From Desulfobulbaceae bacterium (lineage in GTDB: Bacteria > Desulfobacterota > Desulfobulbia > Desulfobulbales > SURF-16), in NCBI GenBank assembly GCA_023230525.1, contig JALNXE010000067.1, forward strand, positions 1-23,618: a DNA stretch of 23,618 bases, read 5' to 3'. Positions 1-7,831 of the stretch are shown one piece after another; position 1 is the stretch's first letter; each line of letters begins with the position of its first letter. Under the pieces are notes generated by a model. That model was not told the origin of the DNA. It made no database searches and was given only the letters and a program-made list of their open reading frames with translations. The position numbers were made by a program, and so were the translations under genes.

Positions 1-398
1 CCGGAGAAAAAGTAGGGGATTTCAAAGGCGGCGGTTTCCGGGGCGTCGGAACCATGGGTGGCGTTCTCGCCGATGGAAGAGCCGAACTCCTTGCGCAGGG
101 TGCCGGGGGCGGCCTGGGCCGGATTGGTGGCGCCCATCAGGTCACGCCATTTCTTGATGGCGTCGGGGGCTTCCAGCACCATGACGATGCAGGGGCCGCT
201 GCACATGAAATCGGTCAGTTCACCGAAAAACGGCCGGGCCTTGTGCACATAATAGAAACCCTCGGCTTCGACCCTGCTCAGGTACAGTTTCTTGAGACCG
301 GCGACCTTGAAGCCTTCGGCGTAGATCCGGGCGAGAATTTTACCGGCGTTGCCGGCGGCAAAGGCGTCCGGTTTGATTATGGCAAAGGTTCTTTCCAT
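1..398 (-). CDS. ndk: Nucleoside diphosphate kinase (3' end beyond the window edge)
   Basis: Cytoplasmic enzyme that moves the gamma-phosphate of ATP onto other nucleoside diphosphates through a phospho-histidine. The protein opens MERTFAIIKPDAF, the canonical family start, and carries the active-site block NATHGSDAPE with the phosphorylated His. About 132 codons are visible and the family is usually 135-145 residues, so only a few C-terminal residues are missing off the left edge. Two ATG codons stand in tandem (399-401 and 396-398). The Shine-Dalgarno AAGGAG (405-410, minus strand) is better spaced for the inner one, which gives the usual N-terminus. The gene is divergent from the DUF378 gene and has its own promoter-like sequence. 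Identity is very secure. Confidence 0.97.
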   Translation of the reverse strand, partial: MERTFAIIKPDAFAAGNAGKILARIYAEGFKVAGLKKLYLSRVEAEGFYYVHKARPFFGELTDFMCSGPCIVMVLEAPDAIKKWRDLMGATNPAQAAPGTLRKEFGSSIGENATHGSDAPETAAFEIPYFFS

Positions 399-448
399 CA
401 TTAACTCCTTATCTGCAGTTTTTTTGTATTCCCAAAAAAGAATCGACT

Positions 449-477
449 TTTTTAACATCCATCTTGGCAAAAGTCAA
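449..477 (-). promoter_or_regulatory. Candidate sigma70 promoter for ndk
   Basis: Read on the minus strand, TTGACT (477-472) is followed by exactly 17 nt and then TAAAAA (454-449). The expected transcription start is near 442, which gives a leader of about 40 nt with AAGGAG next to the ndk start. This is sequence resemblance only. Confidence 0.5.
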
Positions 478-612
478 GGGATTCGATTTTCGATCCCAGG
501 TTTGCTTGCGAGGTGTGCAGCCCTGGTCCCCTAGGCCTGCCGCATGGTTTAGGGTCTGATAAATTATTTTTAAAATCAGCTCGTTAGCCATTATTCATCC
601 TGCTTGCGCCCC

Positions 613-641
613 TTGACATCCTGTTGATATGTCCTTAAATT
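613..641 (+). promoter_or_regulatory. Candidate sigma70 promoter for the DUF378 gene
   Basis: A perfect TTGACA (613-618) is followed by a 17-nt spacer and TAAATT (636-641, 4 of 6 matches to TATAAT). The predicted start near 648 gives a ~35-nt leader carrying the GAGGAGG ribosome site at 667-673. Confidence 0.6.
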
Positions 642-682
642 TTCAATTAGAGATAAAACACTGGATGAGGAGGTGACGGTAA

Positions 683-946
683 ATGATTATGAGGGAGCTT
701 GGTTTTATGCGCGGCCTGGATGTAGTCGTTGGGGTGCTGCTGGTAATCGGCGGACTCAATTGGGGCCTTGTCGGCGTATTCGGTTATAACTTCATTGATA
801 CCATGTTTACTACGGTGCCGTGGTTAAGCCGGATGATTTATGCAGTGGTCGGATTGAGCGCTTTCTATGAAATTTTCCAATGGAAGGCCATCCAGCGGCG
901 GTGGCACTGCACCTGGGCTCCGACGATGCATCATACGACTGCCTAA
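683..946 (+). CDS. DUF378 family small membrane protein
   Basis: An 87-residue inner-membrane protein of unknown function. Two hydrophobic helices are visible, roughly residues 9-32 and 48-65. The first contains the family signature GGLNWGLVGVFG and the second reads MIYAVVGLSAFYEIFQ. The C-terminal tail QWKAIQRRWH followed by a His/Thr-rich end is basic and probably cytoplasmic. The start at 683 follows GAGGAGG with about 10 nt spacing; a second ATG at 689 is possible. The gene is monocistronic, with a good promoter in front and an intrinsic terminator behind. Family assignment is firm; no biochemical role is established for DUF378 to my knowledge. Confidence 0.85.
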   Translation: MIMRELGFMRGLDVVVGVLLVIGGLNWGLVGVFGYNFIDTMFTTVPWLSRMIYAVVGLSAFYEIFQWKAIQRRWHCTWAPTMHHTTA

Positions 947-1021
947 GAGAGCAATGGCTGCAGGATAAGAGGCTCAGGCTGAGCAACCAGGATAACAACT
1001 GATTGACGCCTTGAGCGAGCA

Positions 1022-1060
1022 GGGCATGATTCAGAAAACCGGATCATGCCCGTTTTGTTT
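1022..1060 (+). terminator. Intrinsic terminator after the DUF378 gene
   Basis: GGGCATGAT (1022-1030) pairs perfectly with ATCATGCCC (1043-1051). The stem can extend by a C-G and a G-T pair around an A-rich loop. The T-rich run GTTTTGTTT follows at once. It lies about 75 nt past the DUF378 stop. Confidence 0.75.
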
Positions 1061-1546
1061 CTGGATTCCGGTTAAAACCTTCCGGCATGACGGACGTTGC
1101 AAAACGTGGTAAGCCGTTGTACAAAAAAATAACATGGCCGGAGAAATGCGCCCCAACGATATTGAAAAAATGAACGTGTTATTTCGTAACGGCTCCTAAA
1201 CGGCTATTAACAATTCTACTTTCTGAGTTGTGGTGACATGTTGAAATTAAATTGATATCCGCATGGTCCCCGTAGCTTGTTTCCGGAGAATTCAGCAGCC
1301 AGAAATCAGGAGCCGGAATAAAACGTAATAAAATCAACCATTCTGTCTCCTGTCTCCTGAATTCCCATGACGGAGATCAGAGCAGCAACTATGTCACAAA
1401 AATATCGGTATTTCGATCAAATAGATCAAGTCAGAAAGTTGAGTTAACAATTGCTGAGCCCCTTACGCCTGCGCGGATTTTCCAATCAGACAAACGGGCT
1501 ACCGCTCCGAATCCGGAGGCGGGAGCCATTGCTGAAGAGATACGAA
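1061..1546. other. Intergenic region upstream of the BtuF-CbiZ fusion gene
   Basis: No credible gene was found in this ~490-bp stretch. It contains the dispersed repeat at 1218-1370 (listed separately) and AT-rich sequence either side. The downstream gene is a corrinoid gene, so I looked for a cobalamin riboswitch (B12 box, GCCACTG-like core) and saw none. A TTG-initiated in-frame extension from 1451 exists but is not favoured as coding. Confidence 0.5.
1218..1370 (+). repeat. Dispersed ~155-bp intergenic repeat, copy A
   Basis: This begins ACTTTCTGAGTTG, runs through CATGTTGAAATTAAA, contains the core AATAAAACGTAATAAAATCAA, and ends with the arm CTGTCTCCTGTCTCCTGAAT followed by TCCCATGA. 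The same blocks occur in the same order and orientation at 6275-6432. The left arm of the internal hairpin (from about 1288) is degraded relative to copy B. It has no coding capacity. It looks like a non-autonomous, hairpin-forming dispersed element. Confidence 0.75.
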
Positions 1547-3604
1547 ATGAAGAATGTGCCATTAGCCAAGGTGGTCTGCTGCCTGCTGGTTTTGTTGTTT
1601 TTTTGTCTGCTCCGGACGGAAAGGCTGCTGGCCTGGCCGGTGAGCGGCACGGACAGCCAGGGGCTGGCCTATGTCATTGAGCAGCGGCCGCAGCGGGTGG
1701 TCTGCCTGGTGCCGGAGATCAGCGAGATCCTCTTTGCCCTCGGCGCCGGTGACGCGCTGGTGGGCATCACCGAGCATACGGTTGCCCCGGCCGCGGCTGC
1801 GCGGAAAAAGGTGGTGGGCGGCTTTTTTGCGCCCGGCATCGAGGAGATTGAGGCGCTCAAGCCGGATCTCATCTTTGCGGCTGACCTGCACGGCGCGGTG
1901 CGGGACCATTTTCAGGGAAAATGCAGGCTGCTGACCTTAAACGTCACGGGCATCGACGGCGCCATGGCGCGCATCGAACTGCTGGGCCGGATTTTCGGGC
2001 GCGAAGAGGCGGCCCGCGGCATTGTGGCGGAAAATCGTGAGCTGCTTGACCTCATTGCCCGCAAGGTGGCAGGCATCCCGGCCGAAAAAAGGCAGCGAAC
2101 CGTGCGGCTCATGGGCGGCGATAGTCTGATGGTGCCGGGCGATGATTCCTTTCAGAACGATTTTATCCGGGCCGCGGGCGCCATCCCGCCCCGGTTCGGT
2201 GAAAACGGCAAGATCATCAGCATCAGCCCGGAAGAGTGGCGGCAATTCGACCCGCAGGTCGTCTACGGCTGCGGAGACGGCAAACCGGCCATCCTGGAGT
2301 CAGCCGGGGTGCGGGAGGTGAGCGCCCTGCAGAACGACAGGTACTTTTCCTTTCCTTGCGATTTCACCTGCCGGAGCGGGGTCAATGTCGGCAACTTTGT
2401 CGCCTGGCTGGCCGCCCGCATCTACAGCGATGAGTTTGCCGACCCCGGGCGGCAGGTGCGGCCCGATCAGCTGTTTTCCGCAAAGGAGGTGGCCATCGAC
2501 CTGCCCTATGTGCGCCGGGCCCGGGTGGTGGAGAGCAGCATCCGCGATTTCAAAAACCGCACCCTGCTGGTTGATTTCAAGTCCCCCCAGGCCATCCTCT
2601 CCACCCTGGAAGGGCCGCGGTCAGGAGTTGCCTCGGTGGGCAATCACTATTACCCGGCCCCGGCCTGGGGGCTTGGCCATGATGAAGGGGTGGAGGCCAT
2701 GCGCCGCCGCACCTGCGCCGTCCTGGGCCAGGCCCCGGAGGATACCAGCCTGCTGTTCACCGGCGCGGACATGAAGAATCTGGCGGTCAGCCGGCAGGAT
2801 TTCAAGGAGATGACGGTGTACGCCCTGGTCACCGCCGGGGTCACCTCCAACGCGGTGCGCATGGGGCATGATACCGGCAATTTCTACGAGCCCGGCACCA
2901 TTAATGTCCTGCTTCTGACCAACATGCAGCTCTCGCCCCGGGCCATGACCCGGGCCATGATCAGCGTCACCGAAGGGAAAACCGCGGCCCTGGCCGAGCT
3001 GGACATCCGCAGCAGCTATTCTCCCAACCTGCCCGCCACCGGCACCGGCACGGACAACATCCTGGTGGTGCAGGGCGAGGGGCAGGCCATTGATAATGCC
3101 GGCGGCCATACAAAAATGGGGGAACTCATCGCCCGGGCGGCGTATGAGGGAGTGCTGGAGGCGGTGGCCAGGCAGAACGGCATCACCCGGGAGCGCACCA
3201 TCCCTGCCCGGCTGGCCGAGCGGCATATCAGCCTGTGGGAGCTGCTGCCCGACGAACTGGAGGGCTGCAATCTCAGCAGGGCGGCGGCCATTGCCGAGGT
3301 GGAGAAGCTGCTTGTTGATTCGCGGTATGCCGGGTTCATGGCCGCCGCCCTGGCGGCAAGCGATGCCGAGCAGGCCGGGCTGCTCACCGATTTGCGCGCC
3401 TTTGGCGACTGGGGGAGAATGGTCAGCAGCTCCCTTGGCCAAACCGCGGACGATGAGTGGCAGCACCGCTTTGCCGCAGGCGATCTGCCGCCGGTGCTGG
3501 CCCTTGCCTTGGAGGCGCTGATCAACGGGGTCTGCGCCGCGGAAGAGAGCCCTGCGGCACCGGATAAAGAGAGACCGGCACTTTTTAGCAATCCGACTTT
3601 CTGA
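1547..3604 (+). CDS. BtuF-like substrate-binding protein fused to CbiZ-like adenosylcobinamide amidohydrolase
   Basis: A 685-residue fusion. Residues 1-30 (MKNVPLAKVVCCLLVLLFF...) look like a signal peptide. Residues ~35-300 form a TroA/BtuF-type periplasmic binding domain, with RPQRVVCLVPEISEILFALG and later EEIEALKPDLIF typical of corrinoid/iron-chelate binders. Residues ~318-545 are a CbiZ domain, recognised from GNHYYPAPAWGLGHDE and VTAGVTSNAVRMGHDTG. CbiZ removes the aminopropanol-linked nucleotide loop of cobamides or cobinamide so that they can be rebuilt. The last ~140 residues are unassigned. I prefer ATG 1547 because it starts directly at the signal peptide; the in-frame TTG at 1451 adds 32 charged residues. 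The next gene, cbiA, fits corrinoid salvage or synthesis. No BtuCD transporter genes are in the window. The final codons and stop lie inside the ACTTTCTGAGTTG repeat motif. Confidence 0.85.
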   Translation: MKNVPLAKVVCCLLVLLFFCLLRTERLLAWPVSGTDSQGLAYVIEQRPQRVVCLVPEISEILFALGAGDALVGITEHTVAPAAAARKKVVGGFFAPGIEEIEALKPDLIFAADLHGAVRDHFQGKCRLLTLNVTGIDGAMARIELLGRIFGREEAARGIVAENRELLDLIARKVAGIPAEKRQRTVRLMGGDSLMVPGDDSFQNDFIRAAGAIPPRFGENGKIISISPEEWRQFDPQVVYGCGDGKPAILESAGVREVSALQNDRYFSFPCDFTCRSGVNVGNFVAWLAARIYSDEFADPGRQVRPDQLFSAKEVAIDLPYVRRARVVESSIRDFKNRTLLVDFKSPQAILSTLEGPRSGVASVGNHYYPAPAWGLGHDEGVEAMRRRTCAVLGQAPEDTSLLFTGADMKNLAVSRQDFKEMTVYALVTAGVTSNAVRMGHDTGNFYEPGTINVLLLTNMQLSPRAMTRAMISVTEGKTAALAELDIRSSYSPNLPATGTGTDNILVVQGEGQAIDNAGGHTKMGELIARAAYEGVLEAVARQNGITRERTIPARLAERHISLWELLPDELEGCNLSRAAAIAEVEKLLVDSRYAGFMAAALAASDAEQAGLLTDLRAFGDWGRMVSSSLGQTADDEWQHRFAAGDLPPVLALALEALINGVCAAEESPAAPDKERPALFSNPTF

Positions 3605-3632
3605 GTTGGTAAATTTCTTGAGTTTCCAGTGA

Positions 3633-3752
3633 GTTGATGAATTCGGCAAAAGTCTATTTTCACCACGGAGCTCACAGAGGTCATAGAGAAAATATTTTTA
3701 ATTACAATTAGTTATCTCTGTGGGCTCTGTGCTCTCTGTGGTTAATTTTCAG
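3633..3752 (+). repeat. Palindromic ~120-bp dispersed element, copy 1
   Basis: The outer arms are CCACGGAG (3663-3670) and CTCTGTGG (3734-3741), with further pairing inward (CTCACAGAGG against CTCTGTGGGCTCTGTG) around an AT-rich centre. The flank GTTGATGAA...AAAAGTCT...TTTTCA is also conserved. The reverse complement of 9142-9260 matches it closely over its whole length, so the two copies are inverted relative to each other. It is non-coding and sits between the btuF-cbiZ fusion gene and cbiA. Confidence 0.85.
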
Positions 3753-3796
3753 CTGGTAATAATATCTGACATTTTACGATTCCAACGCGTCATGGC

Positions 3797-3814
3797 AATG
3801 CCGAAAGCGGCATT
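3797..3814 (+). promoter_or_regulatory. Short hairpin in the cbiA leader
   Basis: AATGCCG (3797-3803) and CGGCATT (3808-3814) form a perfect 7-bp stem with an AAAG loop, 45 nt before the cbiA start. It could be a leader structure, but there is no T-run and no recognisable riboswitch. Function is unknown. Confidence 0.3.
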
Positions 3815-3859
3815 ATCAGCAAGGCGCGGTAATGGCGGTTTAGGGGGGACCGGGAAGCG

Positions 3860-5245
3860 GTGGGCACAATAAACGAAAAAAGCGGCCGCGGCCTGGTGCT
3901 GGCGGCCCCAAGCAGCGACAGCGGCAAGACCATGGTGAGCCTGGGACTTGGCGCGGCCCTGGTAAGCCGCGGCCACTCGGTGCAGTATTTCAAGTGCGGG
4001 CCTGATTTTATCGACCCCAGCCTGCACCGGCTGGTGAGCGGCCGGGTGTCGCGCAACCTGGATCTGCGGATGTGCGGGCCAGCCTTTGTGCGGGAAAGTT
4101 TTGCCCGGCACGGTGATGCGGACTTCGTCATTGTCGAGGGGGTGATGGGTCTCTTTGACGGTGGGGAGGCCAGCACCGCGGCCCTGGCCCGGGTCCTCAA
4201 TCTGCCGGTGGTGCTGGTGGTGGATGCCGCGGCCTGCGCCGAGAGTATTGCCGCCCTGGTGCACGGCTTTACCAGCTTTGATCCGCGGGTCACGGTCAGC
4301 GGGGTCATTTTCAACCGGGTGGGCGGCGAGGGGCATTACCGCCTGTTAAGGCAGAGCGTTGCGGCCCATTGCCGGCCGGAGGTGCTGGGCGCTATCCCGC
4401 GCCATGATGGATTTGTCGTGCCCGGCCGCCATCTCGGCCTGCATATGGGGCATGAAGGCGCGCTTTCCCCGGAGCGGCTCGGGGTGCTGGCAGGTATTGT
4501 CGGCGACTGTATCGATCTTGATCGCCTGTCCGCCCTGGCCGGAGTCCTGCCGCCATCCCCCGGGCCGGCGGCGGCAATCCGGACAGCCCAGCCGGTGCGG
4601 ATCGGGGTGGCCAGGGATGCGGCCTTCTGTTTTTACTATGAGGATAATTTTGACCTGCTGCGGGCCGCAGGGGCGGAGCTGGTTTTCTTCAGCCCGCTGG
4701 CCGATGCGGAGCTGCCGCCGGATCTGGCCGGTATTTACCTCGGCGGTGGGTATCCGGAGCTTTACGCCGCGGCCCTGGCCGACAACCGCTGCCTGCGGGA
4801 GATGATCCGCAGCCGGGCAGCGGCGGGCCTGCCCGTCTATGGCGAGTGCGGCGGCTTTATGTACCTCTGTGAGTCGCTGGTGACGGCCGAGGGTGAAGAG
4901 TATCCCATGGCCGGGATTTTTCCGGCCCGGGCCCAGATGAAAAAACGTCTGGTGCGTCTCGGTTACCGCCAGGCCACGGTGGTGAAAAACACCCTTTGGC
5001 CGGCGGGGGCCACCCTGGCCGGACATGAATTCCATTATTCGCAGATCGATGCCATGTCCGACCGGATTGACAGGGTTTATCAGCTTGATGACGGCCGGAG
5101 GGAAGGCTACTGCTGCAACAATACCCTGGCCGGCTACCTGCATCTCCATCTGGGAGGCAGTCCCGGGGCCGCCGCCCATTTTGTCGATTTCTGCCGGACC
5201 AGGGGCCGGGCTCAACTGGCCGCAGATCCCGGCGGTGGGAGATAG
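3860..5245 (+). CDS. cbiA: Cobyrinate a,c-diamide synthase
   Basis: A 461-residue cytoplasmic enzyme of corrin-ring synthesis that amidates the a and c carboxylates of cobyrinate using glutamine and ATP. The N-terminal dethiobiotin-synthetase-like ATPase domain has the P-loop variant APSSDSGKT (residues 17-24), then FKCGPDFIDP and VEGVMGLFDGGE. The C-terminal class I glutamine amidotransferase domain has the nucleophile in GECGGF (Cys330) and the catalytic-His region GYLHLHLGG (His428/His430). Length is normal for the family. The start is a GTG at 3860 behind a G-rich ribosome site. Sequence cannot distinguish CbiA (anaerobic pathway) from CobB, but an anaerobic host makes CbiA more likely. 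The position after the BtuF-CbiZ gene suggests a small corrinoid cluster. Confidence 0.93.
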   Translation: MGTINEKSGRGLVLAAPSSDSGKTMVSLGLGAALVSRGHSVQYFKCGPDFIDPSLHRLVSGRVSRNLDLRMCGPAFVRESFARHGDADFVIVEGVMGLFDGGEASTAALARVLNLPVVLVVDAAACAESIAALVHGFTSFDPRVTVSGVIFNRVGGEGHYRLLRQSVAAHCRPEVLGAIPRHDGFVVPGRHLGLHMGHEGALSPERLGVLAGIVGDCIDLDRLSALAGVLPPSPGPAAAIRTAQPVRIGVARDAAFCFYYEDNFDLLRAAGAELVFFSPLADAELPPDLAGIYLGGGYPELYAAALADNRCLREMIRSRAAAGLPVYGECGGFMYLCESLVTAEGEEYPMAGIFPARAQMKKRLVRLGYRQATVVKNTLWPAGATLAGHEFHYSQIDAMSDRIDRVYQLDDGRREGYCCNNTLAGYLHLHLGGSPGAAAHFVDFCRTRGRAQLAADPGGGR

Positions 5246-5264
5246 CCGGATTGGTGCGCTGCCC

Positions 5265-5283
5265 GCCGGCCGGTTTGGCCGGC
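5265..5283 (+). terminator. GC-rich hairpin after cbiA, possible weak terminator
   Basis: GCCGGCC (5265-5271) pairs with GGCCGGC (5277-5283) across a GGTTT loop, 20 nt past the cbiA stop. No T-tract follows, so this could be a Rho-type or pausing structure rather than a classical intrinsic terminator. Confidence 0.35.
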
Positions 5284-5524
5284 CCCCACGGGCCTGTTAA
5301 CCGCCCTGGAACCGCTGGAAATACTCCATCCTGAGGGGAGCGCATTGTTCTTTGATCCGCTTTGCGGGCAATGCTGAAAAGCGGTTTCCCGTCATTTCGT
5401 TGTTGACATTTCAAATAGCGCCCATTACTTATAGGAATCGTTTATAAAATGTGGTTTTCAGAGGCTGCCGTGCCTCACCACAGCCACTTTCAGCCGGAAG
5501 CTGGAAAAGCGTTTCCTCATCTTC
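5284..5524 (+). other. Intergenic region before the CsgG-like lipoprotein gene
   Basis: This contains a nested hairpin: outer arms GCATTG (5342-5347) and CAATGC (5369-5374), inner arms CCGC (5357-5360) and GCGG (5364-5367). A TTGACA at 5403-5408 is a plausible -35 element, but the nearest TATA-like sequence (5430-5433) is spaced about 21 nt away, so a promoter here is only a weak suggestion. No open frame with a credible ribosome site was found. Confidence 0.3.
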
Positions 5525-6262
5525 ATGGGCAACCACATGCACAAAGTAACCCTCATCTGTGCTTTCTGTCTGCTGGCCGTTATTTCTTTTATCAGCGGCT
5601 GTGCTGAAGTTCAGGTGCAGCAGCCCTCTCCCGCACAGTCTGTGCAGGGGGCAGCCGCTGAGCTGCCGACTCCCCTGGCGATTTTCCCCTTTGAAAATAA
5701 CGCGGTAACCCGGCATGAAGAGTATGAGCCGCTGACCGGGGGGCTGGCTGCCATGCTGATAACCGATCTGCGCCACGACGCAACGAACCTCAAGATCATT
5801 GAGCGCAACAGGATCAAGGAGCTGCTGCAGGAGATCGACCTGAGCCAGAGCGGCTATGTTGACCAGGCCACGGCCCTGCGTATCGGCAAACTGCTCGGCG
5901 CCCGCTCCGTTGCCTTCGGCTCCTTTGTCGTGCTCGGCGAGCAGGTCCGCATCGATGCCAGGCTGGTGAATGTTGAAACCAGTGAAACGCTGCTGGCTGA
6001 ATCCATAAGCGGCACCTCGGACCAGTTTCTGCAGCTGGAGAAGAACCTGGCCGTTAAGATTGCCGGCGCCTTTCAGGAGCGTCTGGCCTCCGCCCAGCCG
6101 TCAGCCTCGGCCAATACCATGAATGCGGCCCTGGCCTTTGCCAAGGGTTTGGAAGCCCTTGACCGGGGCGACCGGCAAGGGGCGGAAAACTATTTTCAAA
6201 AAACCATTGAACTGGACCCCGGCTTTACCCGGCAGGTGGACAGCGCCCGGCTTGGCAAATAA
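5525..6262 (+). CDS. CsgG/FlgO-like lipoprotein with C-terminal TPR-like segment
   Basis: About 245 residues. The N-terminus HKVTLICAFCLLAVISFISG followed by Cys is a lipoprotein signal peptide with a lipobox, so the mature protein should be lipid-anchored in the envelope. Residues ~50-185 resemble the CsgG/FlgO/LpoB fold: LAIFPFENN, GGLAAMLITDL, IIERNRIKELLQE, then IGKLLGARSVAFGSF and RIDARLVNVETSE. The last ~45 residues (ALAFAKGLEALDRGDRQGAE...) look like one TPR hairpin. No strong ribosome site marks the start; ATG 5537 is an equally good choice and gives a shorter signal peptide. The next gene encodes a related domain. Role unknown; secretion or envelope assembly is an inference from the fold. 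Confidence 0.8.
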   Translation: MGNHMHKVTLICAFCLLAVISFISGCAEVQVQQPSPAQSVQGAAAELPTPLAIFPFENNAVTRHEEYEPLTGGLAAMLITDLRHDATNLKIIERNRIKELLQEIDLSQSGYVDQATALRIGKLLGARSVAFGSFVVLGEQVRIDARLVNVETSETLLAESISGTSDQFLQLEKNLAVKIAGAFQERLASAQPSASANTMNAALAFAKGLEALDRGDRQGAENYFQKTIELDPGFTRQVDSARLGK

Positions 6263-6274
6263 GCCGTTGTTTCA

Positions 6275-6432
6275 ACTTTCTGAGTTGTGACAACATGTTG
6301 AAATTAAAAATATTTTCAGGTTGCCCGCAGCTTGTTTCCAGAGGATTCAGGAGACAGGAGACAGGAGCCAGAATAAAACGTAATAAAATCAATCATGCTG
6401 AATTCTGTCTCCTGTCTTCTGAATGCCCATGA
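6275..6432 (+). repeat. Dispersed ~155-bp intergenic repeat, copy B
   Basis: Starts with ACTTTCTGAGTTG 13 nt after the lipoprotein stop and ends GAATGCCCATGA. It carries a 20-bp inverted repeat: ATTCAGGAGACAGGAGACAG (6345-6364) against CTGTCTCCTGTCTTCTGAAT (6405-6424), with one G-T type mismatch and a 40-nt loop containing AATAAAACGTAATAAAATCAA. It shares block order and orientation with 1218-1370. Confidence 0.8.
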
Positions 6433-6478
6433 TATGAGCAGCATGAACCCGCAACCGACCTGACGAGAAGAATGCTTT

Positions 6479-7741
6479 ATGCCCAAGAAACTCTTTGCCG
6501 TTATTGTCTCCCTTGTTTTTATTTCACTCCTCGCTCCTTTGCCAACCCGGGCCGGCCAGGTGGTTACCGAAGATCTCAGAAACTGGGCCAGGGACGCCAT
6601 TGCCCAGGAGAAATCCCTGGGCTCGGCGGACCTTCCTGACAACACCCTGGCGGTCCTCTATTTCCAGAATCTGACCGGCCGCAGCGAACTCGATCCCTGG
6701 CGGAAAGGGCTCACGGTGATGCTGATCACCGACCTGGCCCAGATCAAGGAGCTGCAGGTGCTGGAGCGGGTACGGCTGCAGGCCCTGGTCGAAGAGATCG
6801 GCTTCGGGGCCTCCGGCCAGGTGGATAAGGCGAGCGCGCCCCGGATCGGCCGCTTTGCCGGAGCCCGGCATCTGGTGGGCGGTGAGCTCGGTCAGGATGC
6901 GGCGCAGTCTCTTGCCGTAGACTCCGACCTGCTTGATGTGCCCCGGGAATCCGTCATGGACCGCTTCGGCTCCAAGGGCATGGTCGAAGAACTCTTCAGG
7001 ATCGAAAAAGAGCTTCTCTTCGGCATTACCGACTCCCTGGGAATCAAGTTGTCCCCTGAGAAAAAAGCAGCCCTGCAGAAGCCTCTTTCCACCGATTACC
7101 GGGCCCTGCTGGCCTTTTTTCAGGCCATTGACTGCAGCGACCGGGGCGAGTATGCCAAGGCGGCGGAGTATTACAAGGAGGCCCTGGAGAAGGACCCCGG
7201 GCTGACCCAGGCGGCCGAGGCCCTGCAGGAACTCGCCGATCTCGGGCTTATCCCCCGGAAAACGGGGAATCGCTGGCGGGGCAAGTCCTTTCTCAAGGAA
7301 CTGCGGGAGCGGGCCTCCTTCACCGACAGCCTGACCCCGGTCTATCCGGTGCGACGGACAAGGAACCCGGCGGAGATCGTCGAACGCGAGAGACTGATAA
7401 ACCCGGATTTCTGTCCGGACGACCCGCTGAAAACTGCCCCGGGCGCCTGCGGCTGCGGGGTGGCTGATACCGATTCCGACCAGGACGGTATCCTGGACTG
7501 CAATGACAGCTGTCCGGCTGATGCCCTGAAGACGTCGCCCGGTGTCTGCGGCTGCGGGGTGGCTGACGTGGACACTGATGGGGATGAGACCCTGGACTGC
7601 CTTGACCTCTGCCCCAATGATCCCGATAAAATCGATCCGGGCATCTGCGGCTGCGGGGTGGCGGATACGGAGGGAAATATTTCTGACTCGGATGAAGATG
7701 GTATCCCGAATTGTCTCGACCCGTTCCCGTTTGGCGAGTAA
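6479..7741 (+). CDS. Exported CsgG-like protein with TPR segment and thrombospondin-3-like calcium-binding repeats
   Basis: 420 residues. Residues 1-25 are a signal peptide (PTRA before GQ) without a lipobox. Residues ~57-145 mirror the preceding lipoprotein: LAVLYFQNLTG, LTVMLITDL, QVLERVRLQALVEE, then RIGRFAGARHLVGGEL. A TPR-like hairpin lies at ~215-255. From residue 312 there are three Asp-rich repeats of 33, 33 and about 38 residues, each with a CP.D...K..PG.CGCGVAD segment followed by an Asp-rich loop (e.g. DTDSDQDGILDC), as in thrombospondin type 3 calcium-binding repeats. The protein is expected in the periplasm or at the cell surface. It pairs with the 5525 lipoprotein and the downstream beta-barrel gene. 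Function not recognised. Confidence 0.82.
   Translation: MPKKLFAVIVSLVFISLLAPLPTRAGQVVTEDLRNWARDAIAQEKSLGSADLPDNTLAVLYFQNLTGRSELDPWRKGLTVMLITDLAQIKELQVLERVRLQALVEEIGFGASGQVDKASAPRIGRFAGARHLVGGELGQDAAQSLAVDSDLLDVPRESVMDRFGSKGMVEELFRIEKELLFGITDSLGIKLSPEKKAALQKPLSTDYRALLAFFQAIDCSDRGEYAKAAEYYKEALEKDPGLTQAAEALQELADLGLIPRKTGNRWRGKSFLKELRERASFTDSLTPVYPVRRTRNPAEIVERERLINPDFCPDDPLKTAPGACGCGVADTDSDQDGILDCNDSCPADALKTSPGVCGCGVADVDTDGDETLDCLDLCPNDPDKIDPGICGCGVADTEGNISDSDEDGIPNCLDPFPFGE
7412..7738 (+). repeat. Three coding tandem repeats (99-bp period) in the CsgG-like gene
   Basis: Units begin at the Cys codons at 7412, 7511 and 7610, an exact 99-bp period. Each unit contains the well-conserved DNA block TGCGGCTGCGGGGTGGC encoding CGCGVA. 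The third unit is a few codons longer and ends the protein. Confidence 0.85.
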
Positions 7742-7831
7742 TCCCGCAAGGACGAAGCCGGTTCACCCTGCGGCTGTTGTGATGAATGCTGATTGATGCA
7801 AGTGACGTTTGAAATATTTCATAAGCGAGAA

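Noticed and set aside
1451..1546. In-frame TTG-started extension of the BtuF-CbiZ protein
   Set aside because: It adds 32 mostly charged residues before a clean signal peptide that starts at ATG 1547, so it is probably not translated.
899..1546. Cobalamin riboswitch upstream of the BtuF-CbiZ gene
   Set aside because: Only a chance GGCACTG at the end of the DUF378 gene; no B12-box arrangement was found by eye. A covariance-model scan would settle it.
2621..3649. Long antisense frame over the CbiZ domain
   Set aside because: Shadow frame with arginine/glycine/histidine mirror composition; the sense strand is a clear CbiZ.
3633..3752. CRISPR-like or terminator reading of the palindromic element
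   Set aside because: Only one unit here plus a distant inverted copy, with conserved flanks; it behaves as a dispersed element, not an array.
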